Of a stretch of DNA of 64,000 nucleotides, positions 63,677-64,000 are shown in pieces. Source of the DNA: Roseococcus sp. (GTDB taxonomy: Bacteria; Pseudomonadota; Alphaproteobacteria; Acetobacterales; Acetobacteraceae); contig JAOAIK010000038.1 in NCBI GenBank assembly GCA_026414745.1, positions 1 to 64,000 of the forward strand, given 5' to 3'. The stretch's first letter is position 1; each line of letters starts with the position of its first letter. The notes beneath the pieces are model-generated. The model did no database searches, was not told where the DNA came from, and worked only from the letters and a program-made list of their open reading frames with translations. Position numbers and translations under genes: made by a program.

Positions 63677-64000
63677 ATGGCCCAGCACCACGACCGCCTC
63701 CTCATCCTCGACTTCGGCAGCCAGGTGACGCAGCTCATCGCCCGGCGCCTGCGCGAATCCGGCGTCTATTGCGAGATCTGGCCCTACAACCGCGCCCCCG
63801 AGGCGCGCATCCGCGCCTTCGCGCCCAAGGGCATCATCCTCTCCGGCGGCCCGGCCAGCGTCACCGAGGGCGAGAGCCCCCGCGCGCCCGAGGCCGTCTT
63901 CACCCTGGGCGTGCCGGTGCTCGGCATCTGCTACGGCCAGCAGACCATGGCCGCGCAGCTCGGCGGGCGCGTCGAGGGCTCCGAGCACCGCGAGTTCGGC
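63677..64000 (+). CDS. guaA: GMP synthase (glutamine-hydrolysing), N-terminal part; continues past the right edge
   Basis: GuaA makes GMP from XMP. The visible 108 codons are the N-terminal class I glutamine amidotransferase domain: [31 protein letters not shown] and the nucleophile C85 in [10 protein letters not shown]. The His/Glu of the triad and the ATP-pyrophosphatase domain lie beyond the window. ATG 63677 gives the typical N-terminus; the ribosome site is weak. Confidence 0.95.
   Translation, partial: MAQHHDRLLILDFGSQVTQLIARRLRESGVYCEIWPYNRAPEARIRAFAPKGIILSGGPASVTEGESPRAPEAVFTLGVPVLGICYGQQTMAAQLGGRVEGSEHREFG

Noticed and set aside
1-64000. CRISPR arrays, rRNA genes, complete insertion sequences or prophage genes
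   Set aside because: No regularly spaced repeats, rRNA signatures, transposases or integrases were seen.

Overview
The window is chromosomal DNA of a very G+C-rich Gram-negative bacterium. The gene set (Kdo and heptose enzymes, MazG, UbiK, Bug/TctC binding proteins, a cobalamin-riboswitch metE) and codon use point to an alphaproteobacterium, most likely Acetobacteraceae (Roseomonas-like). That placement is inference from gene content. A BciB-type 8-vinyl reductase at 7.5-8.8 kb hints that the lineage makes bacteriochlorophyll.

Layout. The first 1.1 kb is the eroded end of a mobilizable element: a small accessory gene and a MOBQ-type relaxase whose frame is broken. Then come dadA with its divergent Lrp-type regulator, a flavin monooxygenase coupled to a double-PPC protein, an MsbA-like ABC exporter, bciB, and a PEP-carboxylase-like gene with changed active-site residues. 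From 11.6 to 26.6 kb lies a cell-surface sugar island. It holds two polyprenyl-phosphate-type GT2 glycosyltransferases, a free-standing formyltransferase, three methyltransferases, a PhyH dioxygenase, a WbqC-like protein, an RffA/WecE aminotransferase, a beta-propeller protein, a NeuD-like acyltransferase, and two large GT-C-like membrane proteins around a UPF0104 protein. The parts resemble an Arn-type pathway built from separate pieces: make an amino sugar, acylate it, load it on a lipid carrier, flip it and transfer it.

From 26.7 to 36 kb: two Bug/TctC proteins, an enoyl-CoA hydratase, hldD, ubiK, metE behind a palindromic operator and a cobalamin riboswitch, a DUF1028 protein, a NUDIX hydrolase and mazG. 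From 36.1 to 44 kb a tightly packed minus-strand run (mltB, rlpA, a D-Ala-D-Ala carboxypeptidase, tmk, holB, metG, tatD, an MBL hydrolase) combines wall and housekeeping functions, mostly with stop/start overlaps. From 44 to 53 kb: an MmgE/PrpD protein, a GT4 glycosyltransferase with an unknown partner, tRNA-Ser, a YqhA protein, and a fused-looking operon of RidA, a potassium channel, an NDP-sugar epimerase and a DegT aminotransferase. tRNA-Asn and tRNA-Cys follow. The right end carries a Pcm-like methyltransferase, an oxaloacetate-decarboxylase-like gene divergent from an FMN hydroxy-acid oxidase, a phosphonate-type ABC importer (phnDCE), a kdsA-kdsD-transporter operon, rsmB, a GNAT protein and the start of guaA.

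Two window-wide patterns stand out. Several genes without a Shine-Dalgarno sequence have a plausible -10 box ending exactly 6 nt (once 7 nt) before the start codon, which suggests leaderless transcripts. Several conserved proteins contain short patches of AT-rich, rare codons within otherwise extreme G+C coding sequence.
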